Shown here in pieces: positions 11,004-20,985 of a DNA stretch of 64,000 bases (position 1 is its first letter; every line of letters starts with the position of its first letter). Under the pieces are notes generated by a model. The model had not been told where the DNA came from. It was given only the letters and a program-made list of their open reading frames with translations, and made no database searches. The stretch is from Garcia nutans (Eukaryota; Streptophyta; Magnoliopsida; Malpighiales; Euphorbiaceae), in contig CANTUV010000007.1 of assembly GCA_947685225.1 (NCBI GenBank), positions 18,186,501 through 18,250,500 of the forward strand. Direction: 5' to 3'. Made by a program: the position numbers and the translations under genes.

Positions 11004-11414
11004 ATTTTACATTTGTCAATTCAAAAAGTGTGTTGTTAGATGAAAAATAATTAAAGCAATAAAAGATGCTTATTTTCCATTTATAATTTGTCATCACCTT
11101 TTACTATTGTGTTTATTTTATTTATCCATATCTGGTCAAATACTTATAACAGTGCACATAGAACAATTTTAACATTAATTATGTTTTATTAAATTGGGAA
11201 CAACCAAACATAAAGCCAGCATACACAAGATTACTCCTGTTGCTAACTAACCCTTTCAGGTTTTCTAATTGATGATTTTCTCTCATTTAGCCCTAATTGT
11301 TGCCTAGCCCGCCCTTTCGGGTTTTCGGGACTAGCGAACTGCTCTAACTTTTGCCTAGGCTGCCCTTTTGTGTTTTCAACCTAGCGAGCTCTCTTTTTCT
11401 TTTTCTTTTTTATA
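11004..11414. other. Spacer between the convergent antisense gene and integrase, with a fourth related repeat
   Basis: 11020-11080 has AATAAT and AATAAAAG motifs that could end the plus-strand transcript. 11237-11395 holds one more diverged copy of the 130-bp unit (CCTAGCCCGCCCTTTCGGG then GACTAGCGAACTG). No open frame. The gene above and pol below are convergent across this stretch. Confidence 0.6.
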
Positions 11415-12353
11415 TCATACATAAAACCTCTTTGACATGTCAATGTTTACTGGCTCACTAAATTCATTCCCGTCCATGTCTGATAACTTCACCGTGCCTT
11501 TGTTCATGACTTGTTTCACGACATATGGCCCTTCCCAGCTAGGTCTGAACTTCCCTCTCGGATCAGATACATTAGGCTTACATTGTTTTAACACCAAATC
11601 CCCGCCTCTGAGTTTTCTGATTTTAACCCTTCTATTGTAGGCCCAAGCTATCTTCTTTTGATACAGTTGGTGATGATACAGTGCCTTAACCTTCTCTCTT
11701 CTAGTAAAGCTAACTGTGTGTATCTGCTCGCTACCCATTCTGTTTAAGGCAGTTCAGCTTCCAAGACTACTCTCAATGACTTGATTTTTATTTCAATTGG
11801 CAACACTGCTTCCATCCCATAAACCAAAGAGAACGGTGTCATTCCAGTGGGCATTCGCACTTTGAGAATAAATCCTTAACTGCTCCTTGAAACTATACCC
11901 CATTATCTGATATCACACTGTGCGGTACCCCGTATCTGCAGATGAGGTTCTTTTCAATAAATCTAGCCATTTGGCTTGCACCCAGTTTGTTGAAGGATTC
12001 AGCTTCAACCCATTTTGAAAATTAATCTACTGCTACCACAATGAAACGGTGACCATTTGAAGCTGTCAGATGTATTTCTCCTATAATGTCATACCCCAGG
12101 TGGCAAAAGGCCAGGGTGAAGACATAAAATGCAATTCCTCAGGAGGCATGTGATTCGAGTTACCATACATCTGATATTGTTGGCACTTCTTGACAAACTC
12201 AATACAATCTCTCTCCATGGTCAACCAATAGTAACCTTGTCGAATAATCTTCTTAACTAGGGCCAAACCACTCATGTGCGGACCACAACTTCCTGCATGT
12301 ATTTGTGACATGATACGCTCCACTTGAGGCTTTCTTAAACATCTCAAATGCAC
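11415..12353 (-). pseudogene. Integrase of element D, inactivated
   Basis: The zinc-binding N-domain is at 12353-12081: HAGSCGPH is kept but the Cys pair reads CQQY, so one Cys is lost. The core follows (about 12080-11840) with in-frame stops; the second catalytic Asp is visible in the SDNG motif near 11915. The block that should carry the catalytic Glu is absent: the sequence jumps from FQGAVKDL-like residues to the conserved TVLFGLWDG-like region, implying an internal deletion. The C-terminal domain (11738-11415) is open and well kept (GDLVLKQ, WEGPYVVKQV), without a chromodomain, as expected for Tat. Confidence 0.85.
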
Positions 12354-12406
12354 CCATCAGGCCATCTTCGATATAACTCCCCATGGAAGGTGATGTATTG
12401 CAATGA

Positions 12407-12965
12407 CTACCACCTTATGGCTCTTCTCTCTTTCTTTGTTGCCCCCGGCAAGTATTCTCTTTCCTCCAAAAATCGCCTTATAGTATCATACCACGCATTA
12501 TGGTCTATGTCAATTTCCATGATTGTCTCATATTTATAGCAAGGAGTTGATGAATTGGTCAAGATCAGAGGCTTAAGGAATAAGCTGACAGGGTTTTCCC
12601 ATACCAAAGCCAATGTGGCCAGGGCATCAGCCATCTGATTTTCTTCTCTTGATAGGTGTATAAACCTACACTCCTTAAAGTTCTTCTTCATCATGGTCAA
12701 GTAATGGTGGTATGGTTTCAATTTTTCTTCTTTCAACTCCCACTCTCCATTTACTTAGGATACTACTAGCAATGAATCGCCATAGACTTCCACCTTATCC
12801 ACCTTCATAATCATTAGGGTTTCCAACCGAAAATACAAGCTTCGTACTCCACCATATTATTAGTTGCCCTAAATTTTAACTTTTTGGCTAAAGGGATAAG
12901 TTACCCTTTGGGCGATTCTAGTATAACTCCCAAACCTGCTCCTTTCCTATTTACTGCTCCATCAA
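12407..12965 (-). pseudogene. Archaeal-type RNase H (second RNase H) of element D
   Basis: Acidic landmarks in order: YFDGAVNRKGAGLGV (about 12960-12915), then ATNNMVEYEACI (about 12860-12830), and REENQMADALATLAL near the end (about 12640-12590). A stop follows SPKG at about 12898 and the frame changes at about 12740. A second, archaeal-type RNase H after the usual one is a hallmark of Tat/Ogre pol. It would remove RNA primers such as the PPT during reverse transcription. The 3' part (to 12407) is linker toward integrase. Confidence 0.82.
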
Positions 12966-14255
12966 AATACATTTTCCACCCTTGTACTTCAATTGCTTCT
13001 AAATGTTCATCCGAAAATTCCAAGATTACCTTTTCACTTTCTGGTAATGGTTGTTGGGCCAGGAATTCTGCCACCACTCTACCTTTGATTATTTTCTTAG
13101 TTACATACTCAATCTCAAATTCTTCTAATATTATCAACTGTCGACCATATTTCCCAATCAAAGAGGGTGTCTCCCTTAAGTACTTCATTGGATCCAACCT
13201 AGAAATTGTTTGCACACTATACGATTGAAAGTAATGTCGTAACTTCTTAGAAGACCAAACCACGGCTATAGAGGTCTTTTCCCTGACTCAATTTCGTAAG
13301 GTAGGAGAGTTCTACTCAAATAGTAAACTGCATGCTCAATCCCTAACTCATCTGCTTGGTCTAGCATGGCTCCTATCGACTCTTCTTCTACTGCTAAGTA
13401 TAGTAATAGAGGTTTGTCAGGTTTAGGTGGTTTTAAAATAGGTAGATTCAGCAAATACTCTTTTATTCGCTCAAAGGCCTTTTGACATTCTTCATTCCAT
13501 ATGATCGGCTGATTCTTTCTAAGCAATTTGAAGATAGGCTCACAGATTGTTGTGAGCATTGCTATAAATCTGCTAATGTATTGTAATTTACCAATAAATC
13601 CCCGAACTTCTCTCTCCTTCTTAGGGGCTGGCATATCCCTGATTGCTTTAACTTTGTCAGGATCAATCTCAATGTCATTTGGACCAATCACATGTCCCAA
13701 TAATTTACCTGAGGTATTCCCAAACACACACTTCTTCGGGTTCAATCTTAGCTTATATTTCAAAGCTCTATCAAAAAATAATTCCATGTTTTGGAAGTGT
13801 TGTTCTCTTGTATCTGATTTAACCATCATATCATCAACATATACTTCAACTTCTTTGTGCATCATGTCATGAAATAATGTGGTGGCCATCCTTTGATAGG
13901 TTTCTGCAGCATTCTTTAAGCCGAACGACATCACCCTATAGCAAAATATACCCCATGTTGTAATGAAAGCCATTTTGGCTTTATCCTCTTGGGCCATTAA
14001 CAATTGATTGTATCCAGAAAATCCATCTACAAACGAGTGTAGCACACTAGAGGCTACGCTATTAATGAGGACATCTATATGAGGTAAAGGAAAATCATCC
14101 TTAGGGAAAGCCTTGTTCAAATCTTTATAGTCCACACAGACCCTTATTCTCCCATCTTTCTTTGGCACGGGTACTATGTTGGCTAGCCAATCTGGATATT
14201 CTATCACTTTAAAGAACTTCACTTGTATTTGCTTAGTGACCTCTTCTTTAACCAA
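12966..14255 (-). pseudogene. Reverse transcriptase and first RNase H of element D
   Basis: A 329-aa open frame (14255-13266) carries the RT fingers, palm and start of RNase H. Palm motifs: LHSFVDGFSGYNQ with Asp77, CYRVMSFGLKNA, and the catalytic YVDD at residues 139-142 is intact. The connection to RNase H (FIGKLQYISRFIAMLT) follows. At 13263 the frame shifts; the second piece (MVWSSKKLRHYFQSY...) is the degenerate RNase H/tether leading into the archaeal-type RNase H. The N-terminus lacks the usual upstream part because the frame is broken near 14280-14400. Confidence 0.9.
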
Positions 14256-14280
14256 TTCAGCCCACTCAGGTCTTAATCAC

Positions 14281-15456
14281 CTAAGCTTTTGTTTGACAGG
14301 TTTCATGTGAGTGTAAGTAGGAATATGATGCTCGGCTATGTCTCAATCTATTCCAGGCATATCCTCGATCTATTTTTTCAAATCTCTCTCTCTCTCTCTC
14401 ATCAGGAGTAAGGTCGGATGCTATGCTAATGTTTTTAGGATTTTTGGTTGTTCCCAAATTTAATGATTGTGTGTTAACAAAATTAATATTAAAGATGCTC
14501 ATGTAACTGCTATTTGAATGTATGCAACCATCAGGAGAAACATCACACAAGTAAGAAAAATCAGGCTTTATTGCATTCATTTTGGAAAAGAAAACACCAT
14601 CATCCTCATACAAAGCAGACAAATTAAAATCAAAATCAAAATCATTGTTCTTAAAATCATAAGGCAGGATGTCTTCAAACTTTTCTTCAACCAGGGTAGC
14701 AATCTCCTCCGGAGTCTTCTCGGCTTTCAGGACAGCTTCATTCTTCTCTTTTGGATTGGATTCTTTGTTGGCTGACAAGGTGAGCTCTTTCTTTACTTAG
14801 TCGACTAGCTTGGCCACATCTACAAAAATTTCAAAACCTGGGATCATCTTACCCATGAACATAATTGGCTCGAGCTTTCCTTGGAGTGGTCCCATATCTA
14901 GAGCTTTGACAAAGATTTCTTCAAGTGGTGGGAATCCCATCTTCTCATTTTTCTTTGGCTGGACATTGTTGGCTTCATCATATCCCAACCCCTTCTTGGA
15001 AGTTTGATTTCTAAAATATAGCAGCTTTGTCAAATTGGCCTTTCCCTTTCCAAGACCAGCTCCGGGAAGGTAGTTCATGTTCTTCACCATATTTAAAACT
15101 TTGGAGTCCACTACTTCATCATTAGAAATTGTAGCTACTTAGAAACCATTAAAAGGCCTCTCAATTATTAGAGCGTTAACAATCTCATTATTTTCAGCTT
15201 CAATGACCACTGTCTCATCTCCGTTGGGGAACTTGATCTTTTGATGAAGGGTGGAAGGAACTCCACCAAGAGGATGAAACCATGGTTGCCCCAAGAGTAA
15301 GGCGAAAGTAACTCGTATGTCTAAAACAACAAACTCAACAATAGATTCAATTGGACCAATCTTGACAGCCGCTTTGAAAGTCCCTTCGGCATGCCTCTTA
15401 GTGTTGTCATATGCCCGAATTGTTACCTCGGTCGGGTTTAGATCTCTTGTTGACAT
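14281..15456 (-). pseudogene. Protease C-terminal half, G-patch and linker of element D
   Basis: One frame is broken by stops at about 15137 and 14795. 15456-15139 is the distal half of a retropepsin (VVLDIRVTFALLLGQPW, the flap and ILG-type motif). 15111-14950 holds a G-patch-like glycine motif (NYLPGAGLGKGKANL, then KKGLGYDE), typical of Tat pol. 14778-14281 is the acidic linker before RT; its frame is lost near a TC-repeat at 14386-14400. The first half of the protease lies at 22642-22840, separated by the Athila insertion. Confidence 0.82.
14384..14401. repeat. (TC)n microsatellite in the D pol linker
   Basis: A TCTCTCTC run of about 16 bp coincides with the point where the reading frame of the pol linker is lost, so slippage here is a likely cause of the frameshift. 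Confidence 0.7.
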
Positions 15457-15795
15457 GGTATTACACTCTAATTAACACTACTAGAACTACACTCACAAGT
15501 ATACGAGGCTGCTGTAGTATCTTGGTGAACACCTCGAGGTTGTCTCACAAGGAAACTAGATAAGCTAATTGATTATCATATTGCAAATAACAAATTATCA
15601 ATAATTTAAATTGCTAACAACTAATGAAGATAGTTCAAGTGGAGTTTAAAACAATAAAAGTAAACTAAGCTGATATATTGATTCACTTAATAGAAAGGTC
15701 TAGGGTTTGCACTTCTCAACTAACTTATATGTATGAACAGCTATTCCTCTCAACCAATTTAATTTCAAAGATTAGATCTCAAGCAACTTAATTAA

Positions 15796-15950
15796 TTGAA
15801 TCAAGGAAATAAGCTCTCACATTCAAACCTCATCGGAAAGAAACCCCTAGCCAAAAGAGTCGCTCTCTTTAAAGATGAAGAAGATGAAGATGCAGCTGCA
15901 GTTGGAGGTCGCTTCCTCTTGTGGTGGGACACCATCTTCGTTCTTGGCAT
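15796..15950 (-). CDS. Short Lys/Arg/Ser-rich open frame, start of a plant transposon-type protein (fragment)
   Basis: About 50 codons from ATG at 15950. It begins MPRTKMVSHHKRKR, then a poly-Ser tract and RATLLARGFFPMRFE, and stops in LTR sequence near 15796. A leading MPRTK plus basic and Ser-rich stretch with a later RGF motif resembles the N-terminus of plant proteins annotated as putative plant transposon protein, often carried by Athila-like elements. It is truncated by fusion to LTR sequence. Similarity is from memory. Confidence 0.4.
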
Positions 15951-16204
15951 ATTGAAAGATCTGAAAAAATTTGAAACTTAAATAGATTAAATTGATTTTT
16001 TATGAGAGAAGAAGAAGATTGAATGGATTAATTTTAGTTTTGGTGAAGGAAATTGAGAATTAATGGGAGTTTGGAAGCTTTGAAAGAACAAAAATGGAGG
16101 TTTTGTGAGAGAAAAATTGAGAGAGAGAAAGGAAACCAAAAAGAAAACTAGGGATTGAAATGAACGAAAAGTGCTAAAACCGTGATTTTAAAACTTAAAA
16201 ATTG

Positions 16205-16490
16205 AAGGGACACGGCCAAGTTTGGGTGAGCTTGGCCGTGTCTGATGAGTTTGGAGGGACACGGCCAGTGAATTGGCCGTGTCCCATGGGTGTGTTTGAC
16301 ACTGTAAATAAAGGGTTTCAAAAACAAAGAGAAAGGACTTAGGGTGAAGCTTGGCCGTGTCCCATGTGACACAGCCAAGGACACGGCCAAGCTTGTTGGC
16401 CGTGTCAGGGGCTGTGTGTTTTTGGTGATTTTAGGGTTGGCTTGACACGGCCAGTGGCTTGGCCGTGTCAAGTGGCCGTGTCCTTCACTG
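16205..16490. repeat. GACACGGCC hairpin repeats (3' LTR region of Athila)
   Basis: At least four palindromic units of the form GACACGGCCA...TGGCCGTGTC with 4-16 bp loops. They correspond to the array at 21975-22290 in the other LTR. Confidence 0.88.
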
Positions 16491-16927
16491 CCATTTTTTT
16501 ATTATATATATATATATATTTGTGTCACCAAATTTAAAGAAATGCAATCCTCTTCTTTGATTAACCCTGAAACATATTAGAAAAATAAAAATAAAAAAAT
16601 AAAAAAAAAGATCAAAGCACCCATTCCATTTATTTAAACCAAACATAAAATTAAAATTGCTGAATATAAAATTATAACTATGAAAAGAAATGCAAACCAA
16701 TGGGTTGCCTCCCATTTAGCGCTTCTTTAATGTCATATAGCTGGACATTACTGCAAGACTTAAGGATCGTAGATCAAAGTGCTATCGATGATCCTTACTT
16801 CTTGGAACCCTTCATTATATGGTTTAACTCTCTGTCCATTTACTTTAAAAGTTTCATTTGTTCGAGAGTTAAGCAATTCTATGGCACCGGAAGGATATAC
16901 CTGAGTTATCTCGAAAGGACCACTCCA
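16491..16927 (-). other. Athila 3' untranslated region
   Basis: Non-coding. Includes a (TA)n run at 16503-16520, A-rich DNA and the motif GGGTTGCCTCCCATTTAGCG (16701-16720), commonly seen after Athila pol. Confidence 0.6.
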
Positions 16928-17635
16928 TCAAGACTTGAGTTTTCTTGGAAAAAGACGGAGATGAGAATTAAAAAGCAAAACTTTCATACCTGGACTCAAT
17001 GTTTTTCGCACTATAATTTTGTCATGAAGTGCTTTAGTGCGATCCTTATAAATCCTCGAACTCTCATGTGCCTCATTCCTCAGTTCATCTAACTCTAAAA
17101 TTTGCAGAAAATGTTCTCTCTTTGCCTTGTCCAAGTCTAAATTCAGAGTCTTGATTGCCCAATATGCTTTGTGCTCCAACTCCACTGGTAAATGACAAGC
17201 CTTACCAAAAACCAATCGGTATGGACTCATACCCAAAGGAGTCTTGAAAGCAATCCGATATGCCCACAATGCATCATGCAATCTACTCGCCCAATCCTTC
17301 CTTGATAAGTTGACTGTTTTCTCTAGAATTCTTTTTATTTGCTTGTTGGATGTTTCAACTTGTCCAGAAGTCCGTGGATGGTATGAGGTCGCTACCTTGT
17401 GTTTCACACCAGATTTGTGCATTAATTTCTCTAAAAGTTTGTTGCAGAAATGACTTCCCCCATCACTGACTATAACTCTTGGCGTGCCAAATCTGCTAAG
17501 AATATTTTCCTTCACAAATTTAACAACCACATTAGCATCATTAATATGGGTGGGGATTGCCTCCACCCATTTTGAAACATAATCAACAACAACTAAAATA
17601 TATTCATAACCAAAAGACTTGGGAAAAGGACCCAT
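16928..17635 (-). pseudogene. Athila integrase core
   Basis: A 235-aa open frame with a complete DD35E triad: Asp18 (VVVDYVSKW), Asp58 (VIVSDGGSHF) and Glu94 (TSGQVETSNK), 35 residues apart. Then the conserved DALWAYRIAFKTPLGMSPY and FGKACHLPVELEHKAYWA of Athila. It ends in the C-terminal domain (SPGMKVLLFNSHLRLFP). The catalytic core looks intact, but the upstream zinc-binding part is frameshifted, so the polyprotein is broken. Confidence 0.9.
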
Positions 17636-17640
17636 AAAGT

Positions 17641-18384
17641 CTATTCCCTACACATCAAACAGTTCAACAACAATATACGATTGAAGGGGCATTTCTTTCC
17701 TCCTCCCAATGTTACCCACTCTTTGACAGCGGTCACAATGCTTACAATATTTGTGAGTATCTTTGAATAGAGTAGGCAGTAAAAACCACTTTGAAGCACC
17801 TTTTCTGCAGTCTTTCTCCCTCCAAAATGACCACCACAGTGAAGGTCATGACAAAATTGAAGAACACTCAGTTGTTCTTCCTCAGATACACACCTGCGAA
17901 CTATCTCATCTTTGCATATCCGGAATAGGTAACGTTCATCCCAAAAATAAAATTTACTCACGTGCAAAAATCTTTTCTTTTCCTGAAATGGCATGTCAGA
18001 ACGCAAAATACCACAAGCAAGATAGTTAGCAATATTTGCAAACCAAGGTGCATTCATTACCACAAACAGCTGCTCATCAGAAAATACTTCTAAATTTATA
18101 TGAATGCTATCAGATGCAAGATTTTCACCAAAGAAGGGTAATCTAGATAAATGACCAGCTACAAAATTTTCACTTCCCTTAGTATCTTTGATTTGGAAAT
18201 CAAATTCTTGCAATAATAACACCCATTTAATTAAGTGAGGTTTAGCATGTTGTTTTGTCAAAAGATATTTTAGAGCTGTATGATCAGAATGCACAATAAT
18301 TTTCGACCCAATTAAATATGCTCTAAACTTATCTAAGGCAAAAATAACAACTAACATTTCCTTTTCAGTTGTTGTGTAATTCAT
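17641..18384 (-). pseudogene. Athila RNase H and integrase zinc-binding domain
   Basis: RNase H motifs: TTEKEMLVVIFALDKFR with Glu9 and IIVHSDHTALKYLL with Asp34, then ENFVAGHLSRLP. The integrase HHCC region follows (LHCGGHFGGRKTAEKV); the Cys pair CKHCDRCQ is readable only in another frame near 17740, showing a frameshift at about 17765. A stop separates it from the integrase core. Confidence 0.87.
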
Positions 18385-18391
18385 TTGCGCA

Positions 18392-19081
18392 CTATTCAGG
18401 GTATATCACTCTTAGAAATTTCTCAACCCTTTGCCCAAGAACAGCTCCTACTGCATGATTAGAGGCATCACACATAATTTCAAAGGGTAAAGACCAAACA
18501 TGAGCTATAATTACCGGTGCACTAGTCAGTTTTTCCTTAAGGGAATTAAAGGCTTGCATGCATTGTGCAGTAAACTCAAATGGAACATCTTTCCCAAGCA
18601 AATGACACAATGGTTGGCTTATTTTAGAAAAATCTTTAATAAACCTCCGGTAAAAACCTGCATGCCCTAGAAAACTTCTTATTCCCTTAACAGAGGTAGG
18701 TGGGGGTAACTTATCCATCTCAATCCCTTTACTCGACACAACATGACCTAATACAATGCCCTGAGTAACCATGAAATGACTCTTTTCCCAACTCAATGTG
18801 AGGTTACATTCAATGCATCTCTCAAGCACAAGGATAAGTTTATTGAGGCAATTATCAAAAAAATCACCGAAAATAGAAAAGTCTTCCACAAATACCTCAA
18901 TAAAATCATCTATCATGTCTGTGAAGACAGACATCATGCATCTCTGAAAAGTTGCAGGTGCATTGCACAAGCCAAAGGGCATACGCCAAAATGCATAAGT
19001 CCCAAAAGGGCAAGTAAAAGTAGTCTTGGATTGATCCTCTGGTGATATTGGCACCTGATAATAACCTGAAAGTCCATCCAA
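18392..19081 (-). pseudogene. Athila reverse transcriptase, N-terminally deleted
   Basis: The frame starts in RT palm motif A (MDGLSGYYQVPISPEDQ) and includes FGLCNAPATFQRCMM. The usual F-M-D-D box reads FVED (residues 64-67), so the first catalytic Asp is now Glu. The thumb/connection follows (SFLGHAGFYRRFIKDF). The protease and the first third of RT are missing: gag sequence runs almost directly into motif A near 19090. Confidence 0.9.
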
Positions 19082-19089
19082 AAAGCAAT

Positions 19090-20851
19090 AATGTGAGTGT
19101 CTAGAAAGTTTATAACCTTTTCATTTGGCTCATACCTCTTTTTCTTGGTGTTCAGTTCCTTGAAGAATTTGGCATAAGCCGACATGTTCTTTATTACTTC
19201 AAGTAAAGGTAAGTTAATATTTACCTTAGACAGCATGTTGAAGATGTCTGAAAATTGCTTATCTTGTTTATCATTCTTCAACCTGCTGGGGAACGGTATA
19301 GGTGGCCGGTAAGGATTACTTGCCTTGTGTAAATCTGCTAAAGGGGATTTCTCCATTGATCTTTCTCCAGCACCTTTGTTCTCTGGTTCTCCTTCCTTTT
19401 TGTTCTTCTGATCACCTGCATTCACAAAATTATTTTCAACATCATTATTTATTACCTTGCCACTTCTAAGAACAATCACTGATTGTGCCTGCTCAGGTTG
19501 ACTCGGAAATTTCCCTTTTTGTTGAATCTGCATCTGCTGTGGAAGTTGTCCCACTTGAGTCTCCACTTTCTTAAAAGATGCTTCTAATGAATCCAGTCTT
19601 GTCTTATTCATCTCTTGATTCTTAGCACTAACTTGGATAAAGGCATGTAAACTATCCTCCAAACTCTCTCTCTTAGGCTGCCCTTGATTTGAAGATTGAC
19701 TCTGCGGTTGGTTTTGTCTCTGGAGCAAATGGAAAGGTTGTTGAGAATTATTTGTTGCCCAGGAAAAATTTGGATGATTTCGCCAACCAGGATTGTAAGT
19801 ATTTGAGTAAGGATCATTCCAGACCCTTGGTTGATATCCCCCCATAGCATTGACTTGCTCAGCTTCATTTCCATAAGACTCATATGTCGAGGGGCATATA
19901 TTTGCTCCATGCCCAAAAGTTCCATAAATTCCACACACTTCTTGAGTGGATGAAGAAGTATTGTTCTTCATGTTCAACATCTGCACGCCTTGTCAATTCA
20001 GCTATCTGATTGACCATCTCACTGTTGGCTTCCAATTGATTCACCCCTTTACTTATTCCTCTTACACTTTTCTGTTGAGAATTAGCTCCCAACATTTCAA
20101 AGATTTCATAAGTTTCATCTGCTGTCTTTTCTCCCATAGCTCCCCCAGCTGCGTTATCAATAGTATTCTGAAATTGCTGGGTTAGACCATCGTAGAAAAA
20201 CTGATTCAGAAGTTGAAGTGGGTAGTGATGGTGTGGACACTGGATCAATAACATCTTAAACCTGTCCCAAGCCTCATGAAATGGCTCTCCTTCAAATTGA
20301 GAGAATGTAGCTATTTTCCCTCTCAATTCAGCTGTCTTCTGATGTGAGTAAAACTTGCCCATAAACTTGTTATAAACTTGCTCCCAAGTTGTCAAAGAAT
20401 TTTCAGGCAACATCATAAGCCAGCTTTTTGCCCTATCCTTCAATGTGTACGGAAAACACCTCATTCTCAACTGGTCTTCTGTTAATCCTCCCAATGGAAT
20501 TGTGTAGAAATCCCGAATAAAGTTCAAAGGATCTTCTTTTGGAACTCCATAGAATGATGGCAGAATGTTGTAATGGATGTTCTTCAACTCATAATTTCTT
20601 GCTGCATCTGTCAATCTTATACAAGATGTGGAAGTTCCAATGATAGGTCTAGCAAAATCCCTCATAGTTCTTTGCCTTTCGTCTCCCATATTGGTAGATT
20701 GTGCAGTATCCGACTCAAAATTAGAAGTGTCCTCCTCTGTATCAAATCTGGTATATAGTTCAAACTCTTCTCTGCTCCTTTTCACTCGCTGAATTTCTGG
20801 AATAACTAGGTATAGCTCTCCTCCGAGTGATCTCCTGCCTTGCATAAACAA
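19090..20851 (-). pseudogene. Athila gag
   Basis: The N-terminal frame (20851-19980) has the retrotransposon gag domain (PLNFIRDFYTIPLGGLTEDQ, GEPFHEAWDRFKMLL, QCPHHHYPLQLLNQFFYDGL). A frameshift at about 19970 passes to the second frame, which carries a zinc-knuckle remnant (CGIYGTFGHGANICP, one Cys replaced by Tyr), a Gln-rich stretch and the conserved PYRPPIPFPSRLKNDKQDKQ block. The frame ends by fusion to RT at about 19090 where protease should be. Gag would form the virus-like particle. Confidence 0.9.
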
Positions 20852-20961
20852 AATTTCTGGAAAAAGGAATTATTAAAAGCAAAAGACAAATACAATCAAA
20901 AGTAAACAATGAAAAATAATCTAAAATATTTATGCCTAATAAACAATTACGCCAATTAGCT
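20852..20961 (-). other. Athila 5' leader
   Basis: AT-rich, no open frame; the leader between PBS and gag. Confidence 0.6.
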
Positions 20962-20979
20962 TCCCCAGCAGCGGTGCCA
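20962..20979 (-). other. Athila primer-binding site
   Basis: Reverse complement TGGCACCGCTGCTGGGGA, seven bases from the LTR edge. It resembles the tRNA-Asp-type PBS (TGGCGCCGTTGCCGGGGA) usual in Athila, with four changes. Confidence 0.8.
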
Positions 20980-20985
20980 AAAACT

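Larger units (their letters stand above)
15459..16490 (-). mobile_element. 3' LTR region of the Athila element (chimeric)
   Basis: 15459-15829 is nearly identical to 20986-21357 of the other LTR. From about 15830 the two differ: here an A/G-rich block with a short MPRTK open frame, then hairpin repeats (16205-16490) of the same type as in the other LTR. The right edge is not certain; CTGCCA at about 16485-16490 before a T-run is a candidate terminus. Confidence 0.65.
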
